Part shown: positions 55,229 to 64,000 of the stretch, piece by piece
How the letters are laid out: each line of letters begins with the position of its first letter
Position numbering within the stretch: position 1 is the stretch's first letter
NCBI GenBank assembly: GCA_016710235.1
Contig: JADJLG010000001.1
Location: 2,965,501 to 3,029,500, forward strand
Direction: 5' to 3'
From: Saprospiraceae bacterium
GTDB taxonomy: Bacteria; Bacteroidota; Bacteroidia; Chitinophagales; Saprospiraceae
Length of the DNA stretch: 64,000 nt
Notes under the pieces: generated by a model
What the model was told of the DNA's origin: nothing
The model's input: only the letters and a program-made list of their open reading frames with translations
Database searches by the model: none
Program-made: the position numbers and the translations under genes

Positions 55229-56266
55229 ATGGCTGAAGTCATAAGTAAAAAGAAAAGTACTGTAAAACCCCAAAATAAAGGGCTAAACTATCCTAAATCT
55301 ACCTGGATGCAGTGGTACGAGACTATTTTGAGAGTCAGGAGATTTGAAGAAAGGACCCTTATGATGTACTCTCAGCAAAAAATCAGAGGATTTTGTCATG
55401 TTTATATAGGACAAGAAGCCATTGCCGCTGCTATGACTACTGCCATAAGACCAGAAGATGCAGTAGTGACCGCTTACCGACAACACGGTACTGCGCTATC
55501 ACGGGGCTTGAGTGCAAGATCATGTATGGCAGAGCTCTATGGCAAAGCTACCGGCTGTGTCAAAGGGAAAGGTGGCTCTATGCATTTTTTCAGTAGAGAA
55601 CATAGATACTTTGGAGGAAATGGCATCGTAGGTGCACAGATCCCCATCGGGACTGGAATTGCTTTTGCAGAAAAATATAAAGGAACAGAAAATATTTGTG
55701 TGACAATGTTTGGAGATGGTGCCGCAAGGCAAGGTGCATTGTACGAATCCTTCAACATGGCAATGACCTGGAAGCTTCCAGTACTTTATATCGTTGAAAA
55801 CAATGGATATGCTATGGGCACTTCTATTCAACGCACTAGTAATGTTGTTGATCTGTATAAAATAGGCCAAGCGTTTGAAATGGAATCCGGGCAAGTCGAC
55901 GGCATGAGACCGGATCTTGTACATGAAGCTTTGGAGAAAGCTGCAAAATATGTCAGAAGTGGAAAGGGACCCTATTTTCTAGAAATAAAAACATACAGAT
56001 ACAGAGGTCATAGTGTATCTGACCCTGGCAATTACAGAACAAAAGAAGAGCTCGAGCATTACAAAATGCTCGATCCCCTACTTTTTACTGAACAGTTCAT
56101 TGAAAGCAATAAAATTGCGACAAGTGAAGAGATGGAAATCATTCAAAACAAAATCAAAGCAGAAGTGGATGATGCTGTTCAATTTGCTGAGGATTCTCCA
56201 TTTCCAACAGCTGAAGGTCTATATGAAGACAACTATGTAGAAAGCGACTATCCTTATCTTACATAA
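55229..56266 (+). CDS. pdhA: Pyruvate dehydrogenase E1 component, alpha subunit
   Basis: The E1 alpha subunit decarboxylates pyruvate with thiamine diphosphate. The 345-residue protein has EERTLMMYSQQKIRGFCHVY, GKGGSMHFFS, the ThDP motif GDGAARQGALYESFNMA then NNGYAMGTS, and the phosphorylation-loop region TYRYRGHSVSDPGNYR. No beta subunit or E2 gene follows; they must be elsewhere, as lpdA is at 32077. The next gene, a barnase-type RNase, begins 3 bases after its stop. Confidence 0.95.
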   Translation: MAEVISKKKSTVKPQNKGLNYPKSTWMQWYETILRVRRFEERTLMMYSQQKIRGFCHVYIGQEAIAAAMTTAIRPEDAVVTAYRQHGTALSRGLSARSCMAELYGKATGCVKGKGGSMHFFSREHRYFGGNGIVGAQIPIGTGIAFAEKYKGTENICVTMFGDGAARQGALYESFNMAMTWKLPVLYIVENNGYAMGTSIQRTSNVVDLYKIGQAFEMESGQVDGMRPDLVHEALEKAAKYVRSGKGPYFLEIKTYRYRGHSVSDPGNYRTKEELEHYKMLDPLLFTEQFIESNKIATSEEMEIIQNKIKAEVDDAVQFAEDSPFPTAEGLYEDNYVESDYPYLT

Positions 56267-56269
56267 TTC

Positions 56270-56725
56270 GTGAAGCTCAAGTACATTGTCCTCATCATGA
56301 CCGGCATCATCTTGCTGGCAGGTGTATTATTTTACAATCAATCCGAATCTTCTCAGGATGTCAAAGAGCTACAGACCAAGTCTTATCCTGAGATCCATTT
56401 ACCACAGAGCTCTAAACCGGCACCTACAAAAGTTTTACTCAAAGATCGTTTGGTTTCTGTTCCAGCCTATGTTTATGATATGTTGGAATTTGTGGAAGAA
56501 AATGGAGTTGCTCCTGAGAATTTTGTAGGAGGAAGAATATTTCAAAATAGAGAAAAAAGGTTGCCTCAAAAAATGGAAGGCCAGAAAAAGATCATTTATC
56601 GCGAATGGGATGTTCATCCGAAAGATCCAATCAAAAACCGAGGGGCAGAAAGGCTCATTACCGGGGACGATAAGTCAGCCTATTATACAAAGGACCATTA
56701 CTCTACTTTTTTAAAACTCAAATAA
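56270..56725 (+). CDS. Secreted or membrane-anchored ribonuclease, barnase-like
   Basis: From GTG 56270 the 151-residue protein has an N-terminal hydrophobic helix (IVLIMTGIILLAGVLFY), a linker and a C-terminal microbial ribonuclease domain of the N1/T1-barnase group: VPAYVYDMLEFVEENG, FVGGRIFQNREKRLP, YREWDVHPKDP with the catalytic Glu, RGAERLITGDD with the Arg and YYTKDHYSTFLKL with the His. The stop overlaps the start of a barstar gene by one base, so RNase and inhibitor are coupled. It would be exported as a toxin or used for nutrient RNA digestion, with the inhibitor guarding the cytosol. Confidence 0.85.
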   Translation: MKLKYIVLIMTGIILLAGVLFYNQSESSQDVKELQTKSYPEIHLPQSSKPAPTKVLLKDRLVSVPAYVYDMLEFVEENGVAPENFVGGRIFQNREKRLPQKMEGQKKIIYREWDVHPKDPIKNRGAERLITGDDKSAYYTKDHYSTFLKLK

Positions 56726-57204
56726 TGCATCCGATAAAACTTTTTATTGAAAAACCGGATCAGAAATTTCAATCATCTGATCATGTCTTGAATATTACTT
56801 TAGATGGAAAGGAATGCCCTGATGCAAACTCGTTTTATTCTGTCATCCAAAAGTTATTTCATTTTCCGGATTATTTTGGAAAAAACTTAGATGGGCTATT
56901 TGACTGCATGACAGACCTTTCTTGGATAGAACAAAAGCATATTGAACTGCTTATTTGCAATCCGGATCAAATTATGGAGTGTGAAGAACATGACACCGAT
57001 CTTTTTATCAATTTTCTATTCCTCATCGATGAAGTCCTGATTGAATGGTCATTAGATGAAGAGAGGTTGGTTCCAAACAAGTCCTTTGATTGTTTTATAC
57101 AAGGCACCACAAAAATCCAAAATCAATTGGACGAAAATGACATCATCTATGAATGGATGATTCATAACCAGGAAACTGCGGACAATTCTACTTTTTCTTC
57201 TTAA
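56725..57204 (+). CDS. Barstar-family RNase inhibitor
   Basis: The 159-residue protein shows the barstar pattern: ITLDGKECPDANSFYSVIQ, then LFHFPDYFGKNLDGLFDCM and TDLSWIEQKHIELLI, where barstar uses an acidic helix to block the barnase active site. It starts on the last base of the RNase stop codon (taATG), a textbook toxin/inhibitor layout. Its C-terminal about 60 residues are longer than in barstar itself (90 residues). The last 17 bases overlap the convergent AsmA gene. Confidence 0.85.
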   Translation: MHPIKLFIEKPDQKFQSSDHVLNITLDGKECPDANSFYSVIQKLFHFPDYFGKNLDGLFDCMTDLSWIEQKHIELLICNPDQIMECEEHDTDLFINFLFLIDEVLIEWSLDEERLVPNKSFDCFIQGTTKIQNQLDENDIIYEWMIHNQETADNSTFSS

Positions 57205-60200
57205 ATGGATCCCAATTTTTGAGCTTTTCCTTTGCTTTCTCAATTTCTTCTTTGGTGGATTCATTGAGCACTTTTCCGGCTTTGTCATTCAATACATCTT
57301 TTCCTTTATTTATTAAGGTAGTATCTACATATTTTCCTGCTTCTTTTTTTACCTGGTCTACAGCTTTTTGCTCTGCTTCTTTTATTTTTTCATTAGCAAC
57401 TCGACGAAGGCTATCTTCGACACGTTTTGCTTCTACCATCGCTTTATCCTTTGCTTTCCTCAACTCTTGTTCCGCTAAAGTTCTCAGCGAATCTTCTGCT
57501 TTTTTCTTGACATCGTCCAAAGTCTGTTGCACCACATTCTGAGCTGAATTTCCATCAGAACCCAATAAATTAAATTTGATATCCGGATTAGCAATACTGC
57601 CTTTTAATCCAACTGCAATGTTAATATACTCACCAACTGAAATCGGAATTCCTGTTTGCGTTGAAAGAGTGTTTAAAAAACCAATGCCTTTGTCCACAAC
57701 GCCACCATCCGGAATTTTATTCAATTTCTCACGTGGTATTTTAAATACAAATTTATAATCCATCGGCCCTGAAATTTGGTGTGTCCCTGATACCTTCATA
57801 TCAACGTCAGCAATTTTCTTTTGGAATTCTTTCACGGAAACAGCTCCATTTTCTACCTGAAACCAGTTTTTGGTATTCTCCAGAGAAATTGATTTAAATT
57901 CTTTCAAATTTAGCTTATCCGCAATACTCTCTACCGGCTTAAACCCTCGCACTATCCCATTTATTGTTTCTATCAGACCATTGACATTGATGGTAGAAAA
58001 ATCAGGCATCATATCTTTTTTCAGAGATCCTGAGGCAACAAAGCTGGTATTGAAAATTCCTTCAATATACTGCGCGATAGGGGCAAGAAGTTGGAAAGAA
58101 ATGATGGATTTGTACATCTGCGAAAACTGAATTTTACTCAGGTCGTATTTTAGATCAAAAGTTGGTTTATCCGGATTCTGGGTGTTATATACTCCATTTA
58201 AATTCATTGTGCCTCCCATAGCCGAACTCTTCAAATCATGCATTTCCAATTGCTGATCAACCAATCTGGCTGATCCGCTGAAATTCTTCAAATTGAGTTT
58301 GTCATATTTAAAATCACTAAAACTAAATAGAAAATTCATATCCATATTTCCGGGCAAAACAAAAGCTGTTTCCTCCGTAGGAGTTGCTGCAGATTGCGTG
58401 CTGCTTTCTTCTGCCATCAACTTGTCAAGGTTGAACGAATTTCCATTGATTGTCATATTTCCATTGAGTTTTCGGTTGATGAGAGCATAGCCCATCAGGT
58501 TGGTCAACTGGCCTTTTACATTGACACTGTTTTCATTTACTACCATTTTCAATTGCTCAATATCCAGTTTGTCATCATTGTATTTGACGTTTGAACTCAT
58601 TTGGGATATGGTATAATTGTCATAAGCCAATTTTCCAACATCCGCTTTAGCAGTTAGATCCAGTTGATCAAAAATACCAAGATCATCACTTGAGCCTCCA
58701 TTGGCAGTGGTAGCTGAACCGGAACTCGATGCTTCGTCGGACATCCACTCATTCGCATCAAAAAAGGAGGATTGCATTTGGAGATTTACAGAAGTTTTAC
58801 CCTTTCCCACGATGATCTTCAAGGGATTGTTGATTTGTCCGGACAGGGCCAGATCCGAATTCCCCAGCTGCATTTTACTATCGCTGATTACGGCTTTCTG
58901 TGGAGAGAATTGCGTGCTCATGTTAGTGATGGAAATGGCCGGTGTTCCGGGAGAAGAGTAATAAACATCACGCAAAAGGCATGCTCCTTCCATCTTGATG
59001 TTTTCATAATCTTCCGCTTCCACTTGCGCTTGAGTAGCATCAAACTTAATATCTGCATTGATTTGACCTTTGAGCTGCACCTGAGGATCGAGCGGCATCA
59101 CTGATTTAAAATCCTCGAAATCAATGGCTCCACTGACGAATCCCACAACGTGTGGATCTTTGGTCAACCTGTCCAGATGAAAAGCTGCCCTGATAGGTTT
59201 CTGATTGAGTAAAAGTTGAAGAGGGTCGATTTGAAGGTTCATTTGATCCAAGACAGGTCCGGTATTTGAACTCAGTAAATGGAATTGTATCTTTTGCAAA
59301 TTTGCCGGCATTCCCGGATACTGTACAAAACCATCTTTCACGTCAAGCAAAATATTCCATGATGGGTATATCTCCTTTAGTGAATGATATAAACCCTTCA
59401 CAGAACCTTCAAACAGGTAACTGCCGTCTGCTTTTACAGAAGCATAATCCTTTGTATATGCATGTGGAATCAATGAGAAGAGATTCTTGAATTGATTTTG
59501 AGGACTGCTAAACTTTAAATCCATATCTATGCCATCATCTTCCATCAACTTTAGCTTACCAGTAGCATCAAGGTTAAACTCATTTAACTTTAGAGCATGA
59601 TTTCTTATAGTGAATAAGTTTTGCTGCTGATCAATGTCCAAATCCAACTTCAGATTCAGCTGAGCTTGTGTCAAATAAGTCATCAGACCTGTGCTTGCTG
59701 AGATACTATCTATAGTTGTTGTTGTATTTAAATGGACCAGATTATTACCGAAATCTCCGTTGCCGGCATGAGTTAAGCCTTTGATGGATATATTCATTCC
59801 ACCTACAGAGTGATCATTGTAGAGTATTGTGCAATTCACCAATTCGTAATTCTCTAACTTGAGCATCAGAGGTTCTGAAGCCACTGTACCTGTGTCAGGA
59901 CTAGCTGCATAGATCTGATAATTTGCGGTGCTATCTGCATATTGTTGGATGTTAATAAAGCCATCATAAAGGTGTAAACCATTGATCTGAAAACCTGATT
60001 TCAGTTTGAACAACTGCCAGAAACTAATGGTGATGTCCAAAGATTTTGCAGAAAATAAAACACTACTATCAGGAGCAACATAGCTGGTGACTTTAGGCGT
60101 AATAATCGCTGCAGTGAAACTCGGAAAATGTTTGAATAAAGTCAGATCAACATCTCCAAATTCCAATTTCCCGTTTATTTGTTTACTGGCTGTTTCAGCA

Positions 60201-60316
60201 ATTTTTGCTACAACCTGTTTTTTGAACAATATTGGTAAAAGAACTGCAGCCAGCAGCAGAAATCCTACCAACACCAGAATCCATTTTAACCATTTGAAAA
60301 TGCCTGTACTTGCCAT
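57188..60316 (-). CDS. AsmA-family protein
   Basis: The 1042-residue protein has an N-terminal membrane helix (WILVLVGFLLLAAVLLPI) and then the AsmA start: LEFGDVDLTLFKHFPSFTA. A long beta-rich region with repeated AsmA-type strands follows. The last about 110 residues are lysine/glutamate/alanine-rich and likely coiled coil (VKKKAEDSLRTLAEQELRKA and on). AsmA-like proteins span the periplasm and are linked to lipid transport and outer-membrane assembly. It is tail to tail with barstar. Confidence 0.9.
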   Translation of the reverse strand: MASTGIFKWLKWILVLVGFLLLAAVLLPILFKKQVVAKIAETASKQINGKLEFGDVDLTLFKHFPSFTAAIITPKVTSYVAPDSSVLFSAKSLDITISFWQLFKLKSGFQINGLHLYDGFINIQQYADSTANYQIYAASPDTGTVASEPLMLKLENYELVNCTILYNDHSVGGMNISIKGLTHAGNGDFGNNLVHLNTTTTIDSISASTGLMTYLTQAQLNLKLDLDIDQQQNLFTIRNHALKLNEFNLDATGKLKLMEDDGIDMDLKFSSPQNQFKNLFSLIPHAYTKDYASVKADGSYLFEGSVKGLYHSLKEIYPSWNILLDVKDGFVQYPGMPANLQKIQFHLLSSNTGPVLDQMNLQIDPLQLLLNQKPIRAAFHLDRLTKDPHVVGFVSGAIDFEDFKSVMPLDPQVQLKGQINADIKFDATQAQVEAEDYENIKMEGACLLRDVYYSSPGTPAISITNMSTQFSPQKAVISDSKMQLGNSDLALSGQINNPLKIIVGKGKTSVNLQMQSSFFDANEWMSDEASSSGSATTANGGSSDDLGIFDQLDLTAKADVGKLAYDNYTISQMSSNVKYNDDKLDIEQLKMVVNENSVNVKGQLTNLMGYALINRKLNGNMTINGNSFNLDKLMAEESSTQSAATPTEETAFVLPGNMDMNFLFSFSDFKYDKLNLKNFSGSARLVDQQLEMHDLKSSAMGGTMNLNGVYNTQNPDKPTFDLKYDLSKIQFSQMYKSIISFQLLAPIAQYIEGIFNTSFVASGSLKKDMMPDFSTINVNGLIETINGIVRGFKPVESIADKLNLKEFKSISLENTKNWFQVENGAVSVKEFQKKIADVDMKVSGTHQISGPMDYKFVFKIPREKLNKIPDGGVVDKGIGFLNTLSTQTGIPISVGEYINIAVGLKGSIANPDIKFNLLGSDGNSAQNVVQQTLDDVKKKAEDSLRTLAEQELRKAKDKAMVEAKRVEDSLRRVANEKIKEAEQKAVDQVKKEAGKYVDTTLINKGKDVLNDKAGKVLNESTKEEIEKAKEKLKNWDPFKKKK

Positions 60317-60613
60317 ATTTTTATAATCAAAGAATTGTCGAACTACGTCTTACCCAAAAACAAACGCATGTTACCATAAGTTTCATCTCATTCGTTGGAA
60401 ACTACTTGACTTAATGAGAAAATTAGGTCTAGGATAAATAACTGAGTTATAATATACTGTATTTATGATACATATACATAAAGATTATTTATATATTAGG
60501 TATTTACAATGAATTTATCATTATATTATGAAAATATAATATTTGTAATTATTTGATTTAAAATTATTTATAAGTTACGATTATTTTATATATTTGCCGT
60601 AAAATTATCGTAA
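60317..60613. other. AT-rich gap with promoter of the amidase gene
   Basis: Divergent spacer of 297 bases, very AT-rich. TATATTTG at 60589-60596 fits the Bacteroidota -7 element and lies 17 bases before the ATG at 60614. Otherwise nothing seen. Confidence 0.45.
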
Positions 60614-61963
60614 ATGAAGTTTTGGGTTACCTTTTGTTTGATATTGTGGGGTGTTTTTGCATTTGCAAAGAATACTCCGCCTCCTCAAATCAGGTACCTC
60701 ACCACAGAAATCCAAAAAGGCGAAGGCACTTATACTTTATTGAGAAGGTATAAGCTTTTGGATTGGTCTTGTTCGTTGGAGCAGTTCCACAAGATCAACA
60801 AGTTAAAATCAGGAGACCATCTAAGTCTGGGAAAGAAATACAATCTACCTATTGAAATCAAGAAATTTGATGGAAACTCGATTCGGACAAGCTTGGATAT
60901 CAAGGACTATCAATTGGCGAAGGAAATTGATATATTCAATCAAAATCTTGTGGATCAAAGTCTTAAGAAAGCGATGTATCAGAAAGATAAAGAATTATGG
61001 GTTCCAATTCCGATCTTTCATTGTAAGGCGTCAGTCGCACTGACCAAGAATACAAGTAATCCTAAATCAATGCCGGCATCAAAGGAGCCCGACAGTACAC
61101 AGTTGGTCGCAGATGAGAAACTCGCACCTGAAAACACGGCGATTACTTCCATCACAAAAACTTCCATAGCAGATAAAAAATTGGATTCTAATGATCCAGA
61201 AGCCAAGGCAACGAAGGTAAGTAATACGGTGATGAATGTTTCTCTATTTGGTTCAAGATACTCCAACTTTGAAGTTAAATCAGAAGCATTGAAAGACCAG
61301 ATATTCTATATTGTTCCGGGCCATGGAGGCCCTGATCCCGGCGCCATCGTGAAAAACTACCTCGGCAAGTACACTTTATGTGAGGATGAATATGCGTATG
61401 ATGTCAGTCTCCGACTGGCAAAAAAATTAATGGAAGAAGGTGCAACCGTGCATATCATAGTGCAAGATAAAAATGATGGAATCCGTGATGAAAAATACCT
61501 GGATTGTGACGAAGATGAAATTTGTGCCACAGGATGTCAAATCCCGATAAGTCAAAAGAAAAGGCTGAGACAGGGCATGTCAGAAGTCAATTCGATGTAC
61601 CGTAAATATAAAAAGAAGGGTTTCGAGAAACAGTGGATGATCTCTATACATATTGATTCTCGCCCGGAAGATGACAGACAAGATGTTTTTTTCTACTACC
61701 AGAACAATAGTAAGGTAAGTCAAAAACAAGCAAAGAGAATGCAGGGCACCTTTGCTGATAAATACAAGAAATATCAGGAACGTGATTACAATGGATCTGT
61801 ATCCACACGTCCACTTTATGTACTCCGTGCATCAGATCCCGAGCCCATTTTTATAGAATTGGCCAATATCAGAAATGAAGAAGATCGCAAAAGAATTCTC
61901 GTACCAAGGAATCGTCAGTTATTGGCCGAATGGATGGCTGAAAGTTTTATTGATCGCGATTGA
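60614..61963 (+). CDS. N-acetylmuramoyl-L-alanine amidase (Amidase_3 type)
   Basis: A signal peptide (FWVTFCLILWGVFAFA) leads an N-terminal LysM-like domain (EIQKGEGTYTLLRRYKLLDW) and a linker of low complexity. The C-terminal catalytic domain has the zinc sites VPGHGGPDPGA, the Glu in CEDEYAYDVSLRLAKKLME, and the His in MISIHIDSR. It cleaves the amide between muramic acid and the stem peptide in cell separation. Length 449 and a Cys-rich insertion (CDEDEICATGC) are slightly unusual. Confidence 0.9.
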   Translation: MKFWVTFCLILWGVFAFAKNTPPPQIRYLTTEIQKGEGTYTLLRRYKLLDWSCSLEQFHKINKLKSGDHLSLGKKYNLPIEIKKFDGNSIRTSLDIKDYQLAKEIDIFNQNLVDQSLKKAMYQKDKELWVPIPIFHCKASVALTKNTSNPKSMPASKEPDSTQLVADEKLAPENTAITSITKTSIADKKLDSNDPEAKATKVSNTVMNVSLFGSRYSNFEVKSEALKDQIFYIVPGHGGPDPGAIVKNYLGKYTLCEDEYAYDVSLRLAKKLMEEGATVHIIVQDKNDGIRDEKYLDCDEDEICATGCQIPISQKKRLRQGMSEVNSMYRKYKKKGFEKQWMISIHIDSRPEDDRQDVFFYYQNNSKVSQKQAKRMQGTFADKYKKYQERDYNGSVSTRPLYVLRASDPEPIFIELANIRNEEDRKRILVPRNRQLLAEWMAESFIDRD

Positions 61964-61980
61964 TCTATCAACGCTTCACG

Positions 61981-62982
61981 TCATTCATCAAAGAGTTGAT
62001 GGCAACCACGAATTTCAGCATCCTGGATACGACCTTCTAAAGTAAAACTCCCATCTTCCAGCATGATACCTAAATCTTCCGTTTGAATAAAAGGACAACT
62101 ATACAAATTTGCGAGATCCAGGATGTTGATTTGTCCGATTCGACGGTGAGCCACCCGGCCCAAAGGATCATCAATAGGATTAAACTTCAATTTTACAGTA
62201 TCCGGAACCATAAACCGAAGGTCAAACTCAGCATAACACTGAGACATGAGTTCTGTCATACCATATTCTGAGCAAAGCCTGGCTTGCGGGAGCATGGTTT
62301 TCAAACTTGCGAATAAATCTGCTTTGGCAAGTTCTCTTCCACTCCTCTTCATCCCCCCAGTTTCGATCAAAATGCCATCCCAGTTTTGAGAAGCGGCTTT
62401 ACTTGCAAGATCTAACAATGCAAAACTTACTCCAAACAGCACATCATTCTCATGAGGAGAATCCGAATTCAAATAATCAATGATTTCTGAAGCATGGGAA
62501 AAATAAACTGTACCTTTTTTGTGCGTACATTTTCCCAAAGCATTCACCATGTCTATCAAAGAAGAATCAGGTCTATCTGTATAAGATGGCAAGTAAGCGT
62601 AAATGTTTAAGTCTGATAATGGGCGAAAATACTGTTCAAAAAGTCGAACCGCATTGCTTCTATACCAATGTAATGAATGAACAAAATGACGAGACCGATC
62701 CTCTCCTGTTGTACCACTGGATTTGAAAATAAACTCAGTTTCGAGTCCAGACAGAGCAATTTCATGCGACCTAAAAAATCGAATGGGCAAGTAGGGTATT
62801 TCATCAAGAAGCCTAACATTTGCCGGATTTTTACGAATCAGGTCGCAGTATTGTCTGTAAACCATATTGTGATCATAATGAATTGAAAATAATTCCAGAG
62901 CCAAGGGTTCTAATCCTGACGGGATCACTCCGTCAAGAATGATAGATTGAATTTCCTCCAATCTCCTTACCGAAATATTCAT
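61981..62982 (-). CDS. LuxE-like acyl-protein synthetase
   Basis: From ATG 62982 (333 residues; an upstream start at 63066 gives a non-conserved leader) the protein resembles LuxE/PaaK-type adenylating enzymes: PYLPIRFFRSHEIAL, FKSSGTTGEDRSRH (the P-loop-like motif), YLPSYTDRPDSSLIDM, ETGGMKRSGRELAK and CSEYGMTELMSQCYA. Such enzymes activate acyl groups with ATP; LuxE transfers them to a protein Cys. The ATG overlaps the upstream small gene by 4 bases (atga), so they are coupled. The substrate here is unknown. Confidence 0.83.
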   Translation of the reverse strand: MNISVRRLEEIQSIILDGVIPSGLEPLALELFSIHYDHNMVYRQYCDLIRKNPANVRLLDEIPYLPIRFFRSHEIALSGLETEFIFKSSGTTGEDRSRHFVHSLHWYRSNAVRLFEQYFRPLSDLNIYAYLPSYTDRPDSSLIDMVNALGKCTHKKGTVYFSHASEIIDYLNSDSPHENDVLFGVSFALLDLASKAASQNWDGILIETGGMKRSGRELAKADLFASLKTMLPQARLCSEYGMTELMSQCYAEFDLRFMVPDTVKLKFNPIDDPLGRVAHRRIGQINILDLANLYSCPFIQTEDLGIMLEDGSFTLEGRIQDAEIRGCHQLFDE

Positions 62983-63290
62983 CTGGCTTGTCTCAAAAAA
63001 TAGAATATGACCAAAAATAAAATACAAATCACCAAGAGTAAAAAAACAATAGCATAAATGCTCCAAATTTCTTTGGTAGTTTGCGCTGTACTTTTTTTAG
63101 GGTCAACTGAAATTTCAACCTCAGGCTTTTCCTTTAACTCAGGAGAGTTCAACTGTTGGATCAATTTCCATTTCTTGGTAAATTCGAGGTCAGTCCTTAA
63201 TTTCTCTTCAACATACAGTTTTTCTTCTACTGTGCAACTGTCCGATGCATACTTCCACAATAATGTTATATCCTTTGGTTCAAATGCCAT
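62979..63290 (-). CDS. Small tail-anchored membrane protein, unknown
   Basis: The 103-residue protein has an acidic helical N-terminus (LLWKYASDSCTVEEKLYVEE) and one C-terminal hydrophobic helix (IYAIVFLLLVICILFLVIFY). The beginning resembles zinc-finger-less anti-sigma-like proteins of Bacteroidota, with a single Cys, but this is weak. Coupled to the LuxE-like gene and 4 bases after the purM-like gene. Confidence 0.65.
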   Translation of the reverse strand: MAFEPKDITLLWKYASDSCTVEEKLYVEEKLRTDLEFTKKWKLIQQLNSPELKEKPEVEISVDPKKSTAQTTKEIWSIYAIVFLLLVICILFLVIFYFLRQAR

Positions 63291-63294
63291 GTTA

Positions 63295-64000
63295 TTAAAA
63301 GTCGAAATTTCCCTGATTCGTTTGGATCAGGATTTGTGTGTTTCCATGAGATTCCTCTACTCTACCAATGATTTTTGCCTCTATTTCAAACGATTTTGCT
63401 ATTTCAATCATATCAGGGGCTGCCTGGGAAGAAGTGTACACTTCCATGCGATGTCCCATGTTATATATTTCGTACATCTCACTTAAATCGTAATTCGCTT
63501 TTTGCTGAATCCAAGCGAACAAAGGGGGTAGATCAAACAATTGGTCTTTGATAATCTTTACATTTCTTGCAAATTTTTTCACTTTCGTTTGGCCTCCTCC
63601 CGTACAGTGAATAAATGCTGCAATATCTTTCTTACGGGTTTCAATAATCTTGCTTATCATAGGTAAATAGCATCGCGTTGGAGATGTCAACAAATCCCCT
63701 ACTTCGAATTGTCCAAAAGCACTTTTTATTTTATCTGACAATTTGAAATCCCCTGAATAGATTGCATCATAAGGAGACTGAGGGCTATATGTTTCAGGAA
63801 AATTTTCTGCATAATATTTACTCAACAAATCATGTCTTGCTGCTGTCAGACCATTAGATCCTATTCCACTATTATACTCATTTTCCATGGCACTTTGTCC
63901 TGAGGAAGAAAAACCTACGATCACATTGCCCGGAGTGATATTGGGAAGGATGAGATCTTCTCTTTTCATCCTGCAGAATGCGGTAATCCCTACATCAATG
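63295..64000 (-). CDS. purM: Phosphoribosylformylglycinamidine cyclo-ligase (AIR synthase) C-terminal part, continues outside
   Basis: The frame runs to the edge of the window, so the N-terminus lies beyond it. The visible part has PGNVIVGFSSSGQSAMENEY, the AIRS-type NGLTAARHDLL, GDLLTSPTRCYLP, AAFIHCTGGGQTKV and the closing EVYTSSQAAPDMIEIAKSF. PurM closes FGAM to AIR in purine synthesis. The family is long in Bacteroidota (about 390 residues), and the last 235 are seen. An internal ATG at 63969 is not the start. Confidence 0.85.
   Translation of the reverse strand, partial: IDVGITAFCRMKREDLILPNITPGNVIVGFSSSGQSAMENEYNSGIGSNGLTAARHDLLSKYYAENFPETYSPQSPYDAIYSGDFKLSDKIKSAFGQFEVGDLLTSPTRCYLPMISKIIETRKKDIAAFIHCTGGGQTKVKKFARNVKIIKDQLFDLPPLFAWIQQKANYDLSEMYEIYNMGHRMEVYTSSQAAPDMIEIAKSFEIEAKIIGRVEESHGNTQILIQTNQGNFDF

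Overview
The window looks like chromosome of a Bacteroidota bacterium, most likely of the Saprospiria/Chitinophagia type. The reasons are low GC housekeeping genes, secreted proteins ending in type IX secretion (T9SS) sorting domains, several TTG-N19-21-TAnnTTTG promoters, a DUF1800/DUF1501 surface gene pair, YwqK-free but RHS-rich accessory DNA, and the CtlX, dNK, M1 and PduO versions usual in that phylum. Species cannot be named from sequence alone.

Positions 1 to about 12,350 are accessory DNA. They begin with the end of a P-loop ATPase/primase-helicase-like gene and two overlapping tyrosine recombinases (the second with a damaged active site). Next comes about 760 bases of non-coding DNA full of inverted repeats. 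After it stand three RHS tip cassettes on the + strand (3704-5083, 6378-9423, 10502-12352), each with its own C-terminal tail; the first two are followed by a candidate immunity gene. Between the cassettes, on the - strand, sit two modules of the form XRE regulator, antitoxin, toxin (VapC type, then RelE/ParE type). Two of the cassettes share a 1.7 kb, roughly 98-99% identical core at a constant offset of 4124 bases. The last cassette is cut off within a few bases of the 3' end of a tRNA-Arg(CCU) gene, which suggests the edge of an island.

From 12,354 to 36,960 the window is mostly core genome: ctlX, a queuosine precursor transporter, hscA-like Hsp70 plus SUI1/YciH, prmC, a T9SS metalloprotease with cdd, kdsB, LysM proteins, mazG-ribA, an M1 aminopeptidase, a CPBP protease, a DUF6580/DUF5522 pair, a cobalamin adenosyltransferase, a frameshifted ABC ATPase, a deoxynucleoside kinase, tRNA-Ala(GGC), lpdA, and a secreted protease with seven PKD modules.

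The most unusual gene set is at 37,552-40,568: a stand-alone SET-domain protein, an ATP-grasp ligase overlapping it, and an ATP-grasp ligase fused to a second SET domain. They form one tight operon that reads as a peptide-ligation plus methylation system. It is followed by a convergent peptide-binding lipoprotein, a frameshifted surface protein, the DUF1501/DUF1800 pair, a NUDIX gene, pyrE, an M42 peptidase, a UbiA-like membrane protein, thiolase, DUF721/recF, pdhA, a barnase/barstar-type RNase and inhibitor pair, an AsmA protein, an N-acetylmuramoyl-L-alanine amidase, a LuxE-like acyl-protein synthetase and the end of a purM-like gene.

At least five genes (XRE regulator, ABC ATPase, the large surface protein twice, recF) are split by a single missing base, mostly in a four-base homopolymer. 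Because recF is among them, assembly error is a more likely cause than real decay for most of these.
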